Positions 1 to 8,997 of a stretch of DNA of 64,000 nt are shown piece by piece. The stretch comes from Eubacterium sp. Its GTDB lineage: Bacteria > Bacillota > Clostridia > Oscillospirales > Ruminococcaceae. The DNA lies in contig JAFLRX010000007.1 of NCBI GenBank assembly GCA_022511265.1, forward strand, positions 1 to 64,000, written 5' to 3'. The notes below the pieces were generated by a model, which saw nothing but the letters and a program-made list of their open reading frames with translations, searched no databases and was not told the DNA's origin. Position 1 is the stretch's first letter; the number at the start of each line of letters is the position of its first letter. The translations under genes were made by a program, and so were the position numbers.

Positions 1-52
1 AGTCTTTGGAAAGGGGTACGGGGGAAACCTTTCTACAGAAAGGTTTCCCCCG
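1..52 (+). repeat. Modular intergenic hairpin repeat, copy A (3' part)
   Basis: This is the right-hand part of a chromosomal repeat that also occurs at 13347-13492 (reverse) and 60617-60775 (forward). It begins at the window edge with AGTCTTTGGAAAGG, followed by a perfect 16-bp hairpin (19-34 with 37-52, loop AC). The core AAACCTTTCT/AGAAAGGTTT is identical to copy C, while the outer pairs differ in a compensated way. About 35 bp of sequence after the hairpin also resembles the flank of copy C. The rest of the copy lies outside the window. Confidence 0.75.
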
Positions 53-107
53 ATAGTAACTATAATCTTCTCTATGACTGTATGCCCTAAGAGAGCCGGT
101 TTTAATA

Positions 108-1991
108 TCAGGTCGCAATACCTGCGAACTGGGTGTTGTACAGCTTTGCGTAGGTACCGCCCTCGGCCAGCAGCCGCTCGTGGTTGCCTGCCTCTACTAC
201 CTTGCCCTTGTCGATAACGACTATCTTATCCGCGTCGCGTATCGTGGACAGTCTGTGCGCGATTATCAGGCTGGTCCTGCCCTTCATCAGCGCCAGCATA
301 GCCTCCTGTATATATACCTCGGTACGTGTGTCTATGCTGGAGGTGGCCTCGTCCAGTATCAGTATCTTCGGGTCGGCAAGCACCGCGCGCGCAATGGCTA
401 TCAGCTGCCGCTGTCCCTGCGACAGGTTGCTGCCGCCCTCGGTCAGCATGGTGTTATAGCCGTCGGTCAGCTTTTCGGCAAACTCGTCTACCTTTGCGGT
501 CTTAGCCGCGGCAATGACCTCTTCGTCCGTCGCGTCCAGCCTGCCGTAGCGGATATTCTGCGCAATGGTGTCGTTGAATATGACAGTATCCTGCAAAACT
601 ATGCCGATAGACTCACGCAGCTTTTTCTTTGGTATATCATAGATACTCTGCCCGTCCAATGTTATTGCGCCGGAATCTATATCATAAAACCGCGTGAGCA
701 GATTTACGACAGTGGTCTTGCCGGAGCCGGTCGCCCCGACGATAGCCAGCTTTTGCCCGCTCTTTATCCACAGGTCAAAGCCGTGCAGCACCTGCTCGCC
801 CTCAACATAAGAGAAGCAAAGGTCGGTAAAGTTTATGTCTCCCTTTACGTTATATACCGAAAAGCTTTCGTCCTTGCCCTCGTCCGCCTCGGGCGGATTG
901 TCCATTATCTCGAACACACGCTCCGCGCCCGCGATAGCGGTCTGTATCATCGCGTACTGCTGCGCTATCTCGTTTATCGGGCGGGTAAAGTTGCGGGTAT
1001 ACTGTAAAAACGCCTGTATCGTGCCGACTGTTATCGCGCCGCTGAGTGCCAGCGGATTAAAGCCCATTATCAGGAAATACGCGCCAAAGCCCGCCACCAG
1101 CAGAAATCCGATATTGCCTATGACGTTCATGCACGGTCCCATAACGCCGCCGCTGATCTGCGCCTTTATCGACGCTGTGGTCAGGTCGTCACTTATCCTG
1201 TCAAAGTCGCTGCACTCTCTTTTCTCGCGGGAGAAGGACGCGACGGTCTTATAGCCTGTCACCGCCTCTTCAATATGCCCGTTCAGCTCGCCCAGTAAAG
1301 ACTGCTGCAGCGGGAAATATTTACGCATAAACTTGGTAAGGTTTTTTGTCACCACCAATGTCAGCACAATGCTGGTCATGCTGACCAGCGTCAGCATAGG
1401 CGAATAGAACAGCATAAACAGCAGGCACCCAACCAGCGTCAACACACCCGAAAACAGCGACGCTATCGACTGGGATATGGTGTTTGATATGTTCTCTATA
1501 TCGTTGGTCATACGGCTCATGATATCGCCGTGCTGGTGCGTGTCGGTGTATTTTATAGGGAGATATGATATCTTTTTGAACAGGTCGTTTCTCATCACCT
1601 GTACGGTGGTTTGAGACAGTTTTGCGGCGAATATGCCCTGAAAATATGTTAACAGCGAACTTACCGCATAGACGATACCCAGCATGATAAGAAAGCTTAT
1701 CATGCCCTGCACGTCAATGTTCAGACGGTTGTCGGATATCGTGATGCAGTCAATGGCCTGCCCCTGCAAAAACGGCGCGACAAGATTTGTCAGCGTTATT
1801 ATCAGCATAATGCCCAGCAGCGCGAACAACAGATATTTACTCTTGCCGATGTACGTCATTATCCGCTTTATGGTCGCGCCCGCGTTTTTCGGCTTTTCGG
1901 TGGGCATACCCATTCTCGCGTGGGGCGGCGGACCGCCGCGTCCCATCATACGGGGCATCTCCATAGCGGGTCGTTGTCTTTGTTCTGCCAT
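108..1991 (-). CDS. ABC exporter half-transporter, canonical ATP site (permease + ATPase)
   Basis: A 627-residue protein. An N-terminal six-helix type-1 exporter membrane domain (about residues 45-345) is followed by a nucleotide-binding domain with Walker A GATGSGKTT, signature LSQGQRQ and Walker B LILDEATSS with the catalytic Glu, then the H-loop IIAHRLST. It lies 3 bp downstream of a second half-transporter and is the last gene of marR-ABC-ABC on the minus strand. The pairing of a canonical with a degenerate ATP site (next gene) fits a heterodimeric exporter of the BmrCD/TM287-288 class. The first 35 residues are unusually rich in Met, Arg and Gly. The substrate is not evident; drug or lipid export is inference from the family and the MarR neighbour. 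Confidence 0.93.
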   Translation of the reverse strand: MAEQRQRPAMEMPRMMGRGGPPPHARMGMPTEKPKNAGATIKRIMTYIGKSKYLLFALLGIMLIITLTNLVAPFLQGQAIDCITISDNRLNIDVQGMISFLIMLGIVYAVSSLLTYFQGIFAAKLSQTTVQVMRNDLFKKISYLPIKYTDTHQHGDIMSRMTNDIENISNTISQSIASLFSGVLTLVGCLLFMLFYSPMLTLVSMTSIVLTLVVTKNLTKFMRKYFPLQQSLLGELNGHIEEAVTGYKTVASFSREKRECSDFDRISDDLTTASIKAQISGGVMGPCMNVIGNIGFLLVAGFGAYFLIMGFNPLALSGAITVGTIQAFLQYTRNFTRPINEIAQQYAMIQTAIAGAERVFEIMDNPPEADEGKDESFSVYNVKGDINFTDLCFSYVEGEQVLHGFDLWIKSGQKLAIVGATGSGKTTVVNLLTRFYDIDSGAITLDGQSIYDIPKKKLRESIGIVLQDTVIFNDTIAQNIRYGRLDATDEEVIAAAKTAKVDEFAEKLTDGYNTMLTEGGSNLSQGQRQLIAIARAVLADPKILILDEATSSIDTRTEVYIQEAMLALMKGRTSLIIAHRLSTIRDADKIVVIDKGKVVEAGNHERLLAEGGTYAKLYNTQFAGIAT

Positions 1992-1994
1992 GAT

Positions 1995-3734
1995 TTATAC
2001 CCCCTCTTCCTTCATCTGCGAATAATAGATATCACGGTACACGTCGCTGGTCTCCATCAGCTCAGCATGTGTGCCGAACGCGCAGATAGTGCCGTTGTCT
2101 ATTACCGCTATCTTATCCGCCCTCATGACGCTGGCTATACGCTGCGCTATCATTATCACGGTCACATCCTTCAGATTTTCACGCAGCGCCGCGTGCAGCT
2201 TTGCCTCGGTGCTGAGGTCCAGTGCCGAGGTGCTGTCGTCAAAGATAAGTATCTTCGGCTTTTTCAGTATCGCGCGGGCTATCGACATACGCTGCTTCTG
2301 TCCGCCGGACAGTGACGCGCCCTTTTCGCTTATCATGGTGTCATAGCCCTCATTAAAGCCTTGGATAAAGCTGTCCGCCTGCGCTATCTCGGCGGCGCGG
2401 TGCACCTCATCGTCCGGCGCGCCGTCATCGCCCCAGCGGATATTCTCGGACACCGTGCCGGAGAACAGCTCGCTCTTTTGCAGTACCACGCCGACCTTGC
2501 CGCGCAGCTTGTCTATCTCGTAATCCTTTACGTTTACCCCGTCGATAAGCACCTCGCCCTCGGTACAGTCATAAAACCGCGGGATAAGGTTTACCAGCGA
2601 GGTCTTACCGCAGCCGGTAGAGCCTAACACCGCGATCATCTGACCCGGCTCGGCGGTAAGGTTTATCGACTTTAACACCGGCTTGCCGCCAAAACCGGGG
2701 TAAGAAAAGCTGACGTTCTTAAATTCTACCCTGCCCTCGGTTATTTCCGAATCGGCGGAATCGCCGTCCGCTATCACCGGCTGTGTGTCCAGTACCTCTT
2801 CAACACGCTTTGCCGATGCCATGGCGCGGGACACCTGCTGGAACATCATACCCACCATCATCACCGACATCAGTATCTGGGTTATGTAGGTCACCGCCGC
2901 CATTACGCTGCCGACGTCCATCGCCCTTGCCTCTACCTGAAGTCCGCCGATAAGGATTATCGCGATGACCGACGCATTCATTACCACCATTAAAATGGGG
3001 TTGAGTATCGCTATCAGCCTCTGCACCCTCAGGTTAGTGGTCATAAGGTCGGTGTTCGCCCTGTCAAAGCGGTCTATCTCGTATTCCTCACGGGTGAACG
3101 CCTTTACCACACGCGCGCCTGTGACGTTTTCCTGCACCACGCTGTTGACCTTGTCCAGCTTATCCTGCACTATGCCGAACAGCGGCGCGGCGCGTCTCAT
3201 TATCAATGTCACCACCGCCAGCTGCACCGGTAGCGAAACAGCTATTACCAAACCGAAATTTACGTTCAGCATAAGCAGGCAGGCAATACCGCCGATAAAC
3301 TGCATACCCGTACGCACAAACATACGCAGCGACATAGCCACAAACTGCTGTATCTGTGTGATGTCGTTTGTCAGCCTTGTCACCAACGAGCCGGTGGTAA
3401 ATTTATCCGTCTGCTGAAAGGATAAGTGCATTACTTTATTAAAAGTATCCTTTCGCATATCGTTGCCCAGCTTTTGCGCTGTCACCGTGCCGAACGCCGC
3501 CGAAGCGATACCGCCCGCGCAGCCAATCAGCGAGTACATCAGCATAAACAGACCCGTCTTTACCACATACGCAAGGTTTTCGTCCATCGGTCCGCTGCCG
3601 AGTATGCCGTTATTGATGATGTCACTCATCAGCTGGGGCTGTACTAAGTCCATCGCCACCTCAAGTATCATGGCCAGCGGACACAGCAGGGCGAACACCC
3701 AGTACGGCCTGAGATACTTAATTACCTTCTTCAT
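1995..3734 (-). CDS. ABC exporter half-transporter, degenerate ATP site
   Basis: A 579-residue type-1 ABC exporter half with membrane domain at about 15-310 and nucleotide-binding domain at about 335-570. Walker A is GSTGCGKTS and the signature is LSGGQKQRM. Walker B reads LIFDDSTSALD, so the catalytic Glu after Walker B is replaced by Asp, and the H-loop His is Gln (MIAQRIAS). These are hallmarks of the degenerate half in heterodimeric exporters, which need a partner with a complete site, encoded immediately downstream. The start overlaps the end of the marR gene by 17 bp, indicating co-transcription and coupled translation. Confidence 0.93.
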   Translation of the reverse strand: MKKVIKYLRPYWVFALLCPLAMILEVAMDLVQPQLMSDIINNGILGSGPMDENLAYVVKTGLFMLMYSLIGCAGGIASAAFGTVTAQKLGNDMRKDTFNKVMHLSFQQTDKFTTGSLVTRLTNDITQIQQFVAMSLRMFVRTGMQFIGGIACLLMLNVNFGLVIAVSLPVQLAVVTLIMRRAAPLFGIVQDKLDKVNSVVQENVTGARVVKAFTREEYEIDRFDRANTDLMTTNLRVQRLIAILNPILMVVMNASVIAIILIGGLQVEARAMDVGSVMAAVTYITQILMSVMMVGMMFQQVSRAMASAKRVEEVLDTQPVIADGDSADSEITEGRVEFKNVSFSYPGFGGKPVLKSINLTAEPGQMIAVLGSTGCGKTSLVNLIPRFYDCTEGEVLIDGVNVKDYEIDKLRGKVGVVLQKSELFSGTVSENIRWGDDGAPDDEVHRAAEIAQADSFIQGFNEGYDTMISEKGASLSGGQKQRMSIARAILKKPKILIFDDSTSALDLSTEAKLHAALRENLKDVTVIMIAQRIASVMRADKIAVIDNGTICAFGTHAELMETSDVYRDIYYSQMKEEGV

Positions 3735-4197
3735 AGAAAAAATCCGCCCCCACTTCTTCCAACAGATTTTTATATATCTTTAACAGTAGCCCGTTCAACT
3801 GTTTTATCTCCTCATCGGTCACCCCGTCAAGGCATATCTCCTCGGTGCGCAGCACGCTGCCCAGCATTTTTTCGTTCAACGCCCTGCCCTTTTCGGTCAG
3901 CCTGATGCGTGAAACTCTGCCGTCATAGCTGTCCTGCATACGCTCTATCAGTCCGTCTTTTTCCATATTATGCACCGTTACGCTGATGGTCGGCGGGCGC
4001 AGCCGCGTTATACGGGACAGATCCTGCTGGGGTATGCCGTCTGTTATCGACAAGGTCCGCAGCACAGGAGTATACGCCGTGCGGCTGCCGTTCTTACGGG
4101 TCTCGCGGCGCATAAGCTCTTCAAACATATGCGAGACCATTACCAGTCTGCTCAGCTTTACCGTGTCCTCGGACGGTATTTTGTCAGTATCTGCCAT
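3718..4197 (-). CDS. MarR-family transcriptional regulator
   Basis: A 159-residue winged-helix regulator. The central part shows the MarR pattern: a helix-turn-helix ending in RPPTISVTVHNMEKDGLIER, then a wing DGRVSRIRLTEKGRAL. It is the first gene of the exporter operon and overlaps the next gene. MarR proteins usually bind palindromes near their own promoter. Here a perfect 12-bp palindrome lies just downstream of the predicted promoter, so autorepression relieved by an exporter substrate is the likely arrangement (inference). The start is ATG, with AAGGAATGAT upstream as a weak Shine-Dalgarno. Confidence 0.9.
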   Translation of the reverse strand: MADTDKIPSEDTVKLSRLVMVSHMFEELMRRETRKNGSRTAYTPVLRTLSITDGIPQQDLSRITRLRPPTISVTVHNMEKDGLIERMQDSYDGRVSRIRLTEKGRALNEKMLGSVLRTEEICLDGVTDEEIKQLNGLLLKIYKNLLEEVGADFFYEEGN

Positions 4198-4236
4198 AAT
4201 ATCATTCCTTTACTATTTAATATTAAAAATATTGCT

Positions 4237-4294
4237 AAATATTTAGAAATCTAACTATATTAAAATTATACCGCCGAAATCGAAAGGTTGTCAA
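4237..4294 (-). promoter_or_regulatory. Promoter and probable MarR operator of the exporter operon
   Basis: On the minus strand a perfect -35 TTGACA (4289-4294) is separated by 18 bp from a perfect -10 TATAAT (4265-4270). Downstream, in the transcribed leader, lies the palindrome CTAAATATTTAG (4237-4248), a plausible operator for the MarR protein encoded 40 bp further on. The operator role is inference. Confidence 0.75.
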
Positions 4295-4393
4295 GTGCTT
4301 TCAAAAAATTCTTAACAATTTCACCTGATTTTCATTTTTCTACTTGAATTTACGCGGCGGATTTACTATAATAGAAATATATAGCATTTTAAA

Positions 4394-4484
4394 TAAGGGG
4401 CAACGCCCCGTCATTCAACAAACGACCAGGGGCGTTAGCCCCTTAGTCTTTCAGTGGGAGATTTAACTCCCACTGAAAGACTAA
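4394..4484. repeat. Double inverted repeat (two adjacent long hairpins)
   Basis: The first inverted repeat (arms 4394-4409 and 4429-4445) is GGGGC-rich with one unpaired base. It abuts a second with perfect 18-bp arms, 4443-4460 and 4467-4484, loop ATTTAA. It sits between the divergent marR and tyrA promoter regions and has no T tract typical of terminators. It resembles the inner hairpin of the modular chromosomal repeat in layout but is not the same sequence. Confidence 0.7.
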
Positions 4485-4553
4485 ATGTCGCCCGCCGCCT
4501 TAGAGGCGGTCGACATAGTCGCGGTTATTTTCACATTAAGAGAGGGACACAAA

Positions 4554-5417
4554 ATGAAGATAGCGGTAGTAGGACTGGGTCTTATCGGCGGCTCGATATG
4601 TAAGTCGCTTAAAAAGAACACCTTTCATTATATTATGGGCACCGATATTGACGGTGCGGTATGCGAAAAGGCGCTCGCCTGCGGCGCGATTGACGAGGTA
4701 ATAAAGCCCGAACAGCTCGGCGAGGCGGATATGACAATTATCTGTCTCTACCCCGAGCAGATAGTAAAGTTTGTGAACGAGTACGCCGACGTATTCAAGC
4801 CCGGCTCGATAGTCACCGATTCATGCGGCGTAAAAGAATATGTTGTAGAGGGCTGCACAGCCGTGTTGGCAGAGCGCGGCGTGATATTTGTCGGCAGCCA
4901 CCCGATGGCGGGGCGCGAGTTCTCCGGCTTTGACTATTCCACCGACGACCTGTTCGTCGGGGCAAGCTATATCGTCACCCCCACCGAGGACACGCCTAAA
5001 ATGGCGATAGACCTGCTGGCGACGCTGGCCTGCTGTATGGGCTTTGAAAAGGTGGTAACCGCCACACCCCAGCAGCACGACACCAACATCGCGTTCACCT
5101 CGCAGCTGGCGCATGTAGTCTCTAACGCATATGTAAAAAGCCCGTCGCTGTTTAATGCGGACGGCTTTTCGGCGGGCAGCTTTCTTGACCTTACCCGTGT
5201 CGCAAAGCTGAACGAGCATATGTGGAGCAGCCTGTTTTTGTGCAACAAAAAGGCGTTGCTGTTCGAGCTGGAAAATATAATAAACAATCTCGAGCAATAC
5301 AAGTCCGCGATCGAAAGCGACGATATAGAAAGTCTGAAAGCCATTCTCAAAGACGGGCGCGAGCGCAAAGAGCAAAGTCTGGAGCTGTACGCAAAGCACG
5401 GAGGAAAAAATGGCTAA
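4554..5417 (+). CDS. tyrA: Prephenate dehydrogenase
   Basis: A 287-residue NAD(P)-dependent dehydrogenase of tyrosine biosynthesis (prephenate to 4-hydroxyphenylpyruvate). It opens with the Rossmann motif VGLGLIGGS (residues 5-13), has the TyrA pattern DSCGVKEYV, GSHPMAGRE and an all-helical C-terminal half with FLDLTRVA. There is no fused ACT or chorismate mutase domain. The start at 4554 is preferred over an in-frame ATG at 4485, because AGAGGGA lies about 8 bp before it and the fold begins at MKIAVVG. It overlaps the next gene by 8 bp. Confidence 0.93.
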   Translation: MKIAVVGLGLIGGSICKSLKKNTFHYIMGTDIDGAVCEKALACGAIDEVIKPEQLGEADMTIICLYPEQIVKFVNEYADVFKPGSIVTDSCGVKEYVVEGCTAVLAERGVIFVGSHPMAGREFSGFDYSTDDLFVGASYIVTPTEDTPKMAIDLLATLACCMGFEKVVTATPQQHDTNIAFTSQLAHVVSNAYVKSPSLFNADGFSAGSFLDLTRVAKLNEHMWSSLFLCNKKALLFELENIINNLEQYKSAIESDDIESLKAILKDGRERKEQSLELYAKHGGKNG

Positions 5418-5961
5418 CCCCAAGGGCAGGAGCTATCGCATAGCACTTTGCGGGATACTCTGCGCGATATGCGTCATAATGATGTTCTTTACCGGGGTCA
5501 TCCCGATAGGCGCGTACCTGCTGCCTGCGGTGGCGGGTATCGTCATCTGGGTGATACTTCAGGAGATAAACCTGAAGTGGGCACTGCTAAGCTATGCGGC
5601 GGTCGCGCTGCTGGCCATGCTGTTGACGCCGGATATAGAGTCAAAGCTGCTGTTCGCGGCGTTTTTCGGATACTATCCCTCGATACGGGACAAGCTCGCC
5701 CGCATAAAGCCAAAGCTGCTGTCACTGCTCGCGCGTTTTGCCGCGTTCAATATCCCGGTGGTGATAGTGTACTTCCTGCTGCTGAATGTGCTTGGTATGG
5801 CGGAGCTGATGGAGGATTTCGCCGGCTTCGGCGAATGGGCATTGCTGATATTATGGGGTATCGGCAACTTTACCTTTATTTGCTATGATATCTGCCTTGA
5901 TCAGCTGTCGTTTTTCTATGACAAGTGGCTGAAAAGAAAAATACACAGGGTTATAAAATAA
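5410..5961 (+). CDS. Small polytopic membrane protein, unknown function
   Basis: A 183-residue protein with about five to six hydrophobic segments (roughly residues 10-35, 38-50, 55-72, 75-90, 105-130, 138-160) and a basic C-terminus KWLKRKIHRVIK. The pattern of short helices resembles ECF-transporter S components and related uncharacterised clostridial membrane proteins, but no motif decides this. It overlaps the end of tyrA by 8 bp, so it is probably translated together with it. Function is not assigned. Confidence 0.8.
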   Translation: MANPKGRSYRIALCGILCAICVIMMFFTGVIPIGAYLLPAVAGIVIWVILQEINLKWALLSYAAVALLAMLLTPDIESKLLFAAFFGYYPSIRDKLARIKPKLLSLLARFAAFNIPVVIVYFLLLNVLGMAELMEDFAGFGEWALLILWGIGNFTFICYDICLDQLSFFYDKWLKRKIHRVIK

Positions 5962-5962
5962 G

Positions 5963-5988
5963 ATTTGCCGCAGATGCGGCAAATTTTG
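5963..5988 (+). terminator. Intrinsic terminator after tyrA-membrane protein
   Basis: A 9-bp hairpin ATTTGCCGC-AGAT-GCGGCAAAT (5963-5984) is followed by TTTTG. It lies immediately after the stop of the membrane protein gene. Confidence 0.75.
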
Positions 5989-6004
5989 TTTAAAAGGAGT
6001 AGTT

Positions 6005-6700
6005 ATGTATAAAGCCATCGTTTTCGACATCGGCGGGACGCTGATGGAGTACCGAAATATGCCCCACTCCTGGTCGGAGTTTTACAGACCTGCGTTCCGG
6101 TACGCGCGTAAGACACTGTCACTTGACATTACCGATGACGAGATAGACAAATCTGTCGAGGCACTGAAAAGCTATAACCCACGCATAAATTACCGCGAGA
6201 ATGAGATACCGCCGCAGGTGATATTTTCCGACGCGCTGAAAGGCTGGAGGTGCGAGTATTCTCTTGATGAGGTTATCAAAGAATTTTTCGCCTCGATGGG
6301 GCTGGATGCGTATAACTATCCCGAGACTATCCCGGTACTGGACAAGCTGAAGGCTGACGGTTATACAATTGCAACACTGACAGATGTAGCGTCAGGTATG
6401 CCGGACGGGCTGCATAAAAGCTATTTTCCCGAATTGCTGCCGTACTTTGATATGTATGTTTCCTCTCATTCCTGCGGCTATCGCAAGCCTAACCCAAAGG
6501 GGCTGGAGGATATAGCGCAGCATTTCGGGCTTGACAAAGACGAGATCATCTTCATCGGCGATGAGGAAAAGGATATAAGGGTTGCCGAGCGGTTTGGGTG
6601 CAGATCGGTGCTGATTGACCGTAAACATGCAAGCACAAATCACGGGCAGGATTATACGATAAAGGACTTAACGCAAATTTATGAAATTATCGGGAATTAA
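6005..6700 (+). CDS. HAD-superfamily hydrolase (phosphatase-like)
   Basis: A 231-residue HAD hydrolase with motif I FDIGGTL (the nucleophile Asp at about residue 8), a helical cap, motif II T in ATLTD, the motif III Lys in SCGYRKPNP, and motif IV IFIGDEEKDIR. It is a small-molecule phosphatase by family; the substrate cannot be read from sequence. In motif I the second Asp of DxDxT is Gly (DIGGT), as in several phosphatase and dehalogenase-like subfamilies. It overlaps a second HAD gene by 20 bp. AAAAGGAG precedes the start. Confidence 0.88.
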   Translation: MYKAIVFDIGGTLMEYRNMPHSWSEFYRPAFRYARKTLSLDITDDEIDKSVEALKSYNPRINYRENEIPPQVIFSDALKGWRCEYSLDEVIKEFFASMGLDAYNYPETIPVLDKLKADGYTIATLTDVASGMPDGLHKSYFPELLPYFDMYVSSHSCGYRKPNPKGLEDIAQHFGLDKDEIIFIGDEEKDIRVAERFGCRSVLIDRKHASTNHGQDYTIKDLTQIYEIIGN

Positions 6701-7346
6701 AGCGATACTGTTTGACGTGTACGGCACGCTGATATCGACCGGCAGCGGCTCGGTAAATGCCGTACGCAGGATACTCGAGATAAACGGCTCGGATATCGAC
6801 CCCGCCGCATTTTACGCCGAGTGGAAAAAACTGCACAAGCAAAATATGGTGCGGACTTTTCAACCCGAGTGGGAGATATTTGCAGACGACCTGCGGGAGT
6901 TGTATGAGCGGCATAATATCGCCGGCGACTACAGGCAGAATGTTGCAATTATGCTGGACAGCCTGTATGACCGTGCCGCTTTTCCGGAGGTGAAAGATGT
7001 ACTTGACAGTCTGCGCGGACGGTATGAATTGATAATCGCCTCAAACACTGACACCGAGCCGTTAATGCAAAACCTAACGCTTAACGGTTTGGAGTTTGAT
7101 AAAATATTTACCTCCGAGCAATTATGGTGCTACAAGCCTGATGTGCGGTTTTATCAAAAGATATTAAATACTACGGGATATACCGCCGATGAGGTGATTT
7201 TTGTCGGAGACTCTCCCGACGATGATGTTGCGGGACCTAAGCAGCTCGGCATAAAAACAGTGTTGATAGACAGAAAAAGCAAAAACACAGACTTCGGGCA
7301 GGATTACACGATAACCGACTTAAACGGACTAAAGGAGATATTATGA
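6681..7346 (+). CDS. HAD-superfamily hydrolase (phosphatase-like)
   Basis: A 221-residue HAD protein with motif I FDVYGTL, motif II ASNTD, the motif III Lys in CYKPDVRF, and motif IV VFVGDSPDDDVAG. It shares a C-terminal pattern (VLIDRK, FGQDYTI.DL) with the preceding HAD gene, so the two are probably old paralogues. It sits between that gene (20-bp overlap) and the exonuclease (4-bp ATGA overlap), which implies one transcript. The substrate is unknown. Confidence 0.88.
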   Translation: MKLSGIKAILFDVYGTLISTGSGSVNAVRRILEINGSDIDPAAFYAEWKKLHKQNMVRTFQPEWEIFADDLRELYERHNIAGDYRQNVAIMLDSLYDRAAFPEVKDVLDSLRGRYELIIASNTDTEPLMQNLTLNGLEFDKIFTSEQLWCYKPDVRFYQKILNTTGYTADEVIFVGDSPDDDVAGPKQLGIKTVLIDRKSKNTDFGQDYTITDLNGLKEIL

Positions 7347-8176
7347 ATAAGCTGTTGCTGATAGACGGCAGCAATCTTTTATTCCAAATGTATTTCGGCA
7401 TGCCCGCGCGGATAACAAACCAGGACGGCAAGCCGATACATGGTATCCTTGGCTTTGTGGGCGCGCTGCTGAAAATCATCCGCATGACACAGCCCACACA
7501 CATAGCGGTGCTGTTTGACGGAGAGCATCATAACGCACGAAAGGATATCGACGGCGATTACAAAGCTAACCGTCCCAACTTTGGCGAGGAGGACAACCCG
7601 TTTTCACAGCTGCCTGATATTTACAGTGCGCTGGACTATCTTAATATAAAGCACGCTGAGACCACAGACTGTGAGACGGACGACTGGATGTCGGGCTATG
7701 CGCTGAACGCGGACGCTGATACAGAAATAATCATCTCGTCCTTTGACAGTGATTTCTTTCAGCTGATAACAAATCGTGTGTCGGTACTGCGCTATCGCGG
7801 AGAAAAGACGACCATCTGCGACACCGCCTACATAAAAGAAAAGCTGGGCATACCGCCCGCACTGTACGCCGACTATAAGTCGCTGACCGGCGACAAAGCC
7901 GACAACATCAAGGGTGCGGACAAAATAGGAGCAAAGACCGCAGCAGGTCTTATAAATGAGTTCGGCGGGATAGAGAGCATTATCGCAAACGCCGATAAGA
8001 TAAAAAAGCCGTCTATACGTCAATCTGTAGAAGTAAACGCCGAACGTATAAGGAAAAACTATCAGCTTATCAAGCTGCAAAACAACGTCAAGTTACCGTT
8101 CGCACTTGCGGAGCTGGAGTATGAATATAACGGAATCACCACTAATGAGGTGTTGACAGCGATAGGAGTAAAATAA
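7343..8176 (+). CDS. 5'-3' exonuclease / FEN-type nuclease, PolA N-terminal-like
   Basis: A 277-residue stand-alone relative of the 5' nuclease domain of DNA polymerase I. Metal-ligand motifs are visible in order: LIDGSNLLF, FDGEHHNARK, ETDDWMSG and SSFDSDFFQL. They are followed by the helix-3-turn-helix KSLTGDKADNIKGADKIGAKTA cut to its core LTGDKADNIKG. Such proteins remove 5' flaps and RNA primers. It is translationally coupled by ATGA to the HAD gene. Confidence 0.88.
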   Translation: MNKLLLIDGSNLLFQMYFGMPARITNQDGKPIHGILGFVGALLKIIRMTQPTHIAVLFDGEHHNARKDIDGDYKANRPNFGEEDNPFSQLPDIYSALDYLNIKHAETTDCETDDWMSGYALNADADTEIIISSFDSDFFQLITNRVSVLRYRGEKTTICDTAYIKEKLGIPPALYADYKSLTGDKADNIKGADKIGAKTAAGLINEFGGIESIIANADKIKKPSIRQSVEVNAERIRKNYQLIKLQNNVKLPFALAELEYEYNGITTNEVLTAIGVK

Positions 8177-8180
8177 AAAA

Positions 8181-8930
8181 ATGAAACATAACACCTTTGA
8201 CAAGCTGCTGTGCCAGCTTGCCTTTGAATTTAACTGCATGGCGGAGGACTTCAGGAAAACCGAAAACGTCCTCACCGTATCGGCTTTTAACGAAAATTCC
8301 CGCGCCTACAGTGACAAGCCATACTTTTTCCACATGGCTACAACAGGCAGAAACGCGGTGATAACCGCCGACGAGCATCTGCACCCGTTCCTTAAAGAAT
8401 TTATTAGCGGCAGGACAGGTCACTGGCTGTTTGAGATACCCAATCTCCTGCCGCTGGAAAAAGAGCTGAACAGGTTCGGGCATACATTATCCCAGACGCA
8501 CCATATGTTTTTGCCGAAGCAGGAGGTTCTGCCGCAGCTTGATGTGCCTGTAAAGTGGTTTTACGAGGAAGAGATACATCAGTTTTACGGCGACAATCGT
8601 TTTCCCAACGCAATATGTGAGAGCTTTAACCCCCGCCGCCCCGACAGGATAGTCGTCTGCGCATATGACGGCGATAACATTATGGGTATGGCGGGCTGCT
8701 CGGAGGACGCCCCGCGCTGGCAGCAGATAGGAATTGACGTAATGCCGGAATACCGCAGCCGCGGCATCGGTGCGTATCTTGTGACGCTGCTGAAAAACAA
8801 AATAACAAAGCAAGGCGATATACCCTTTTACGGGACGAGCGTGTCCAATTATCATTCATGGAATATCGCGATAAACTGCGGCTTTCACCCCGCATGGGTG
8901 GAAATAGGCAGCAGAGAGAAAACTGACTGA
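8181..8930 (+). CDS. GNAT-family N-acetyltransferase
   Basis: A 249-residue protein. The C-terminal half carries the GNAT acetyl-CoA signature: MGMAGCSEDA, then GIDVMPEYRSRGIGAYLV (the R-x-x-G-x-G loop) and the late strand YHSWNIAINCGFHPAW. The N-terminal half (about 1-130) has no recognised domain. It starts 4 bp after the exonuclease and probably ends that operon. The acetyl acceptor is unknown. Confidence 0.85.
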   Translation: MKHNTFDKLLCQLAFEFNCMAEDFRKTENVLTVSAFNENSRAYSDKPYFFHMATTGRNAVITADEHLHPFLKEFISGRTGHWLFEIPNLLPLEKELNRFGHTLSQTHHMFLPKQEVLPQLDVPVKWFYEEEIHQFYGDNRFPNAICESFNPRRPDRIVVCAYDGDNIMGMAGCSEDAPRWQQIGIDVMPEYRSRGIGAYLVTLLKNKITKQGDIPFYGTSVSNYHSWNIAINCGFHPAWVEIGSREKTD

Positions 8931-8997
8931 TAGGTCACCTTTAACTGATTTTGTTCATATAATACGGCAGCTTTATTTGTTTTAAGGAGATGCCGTT

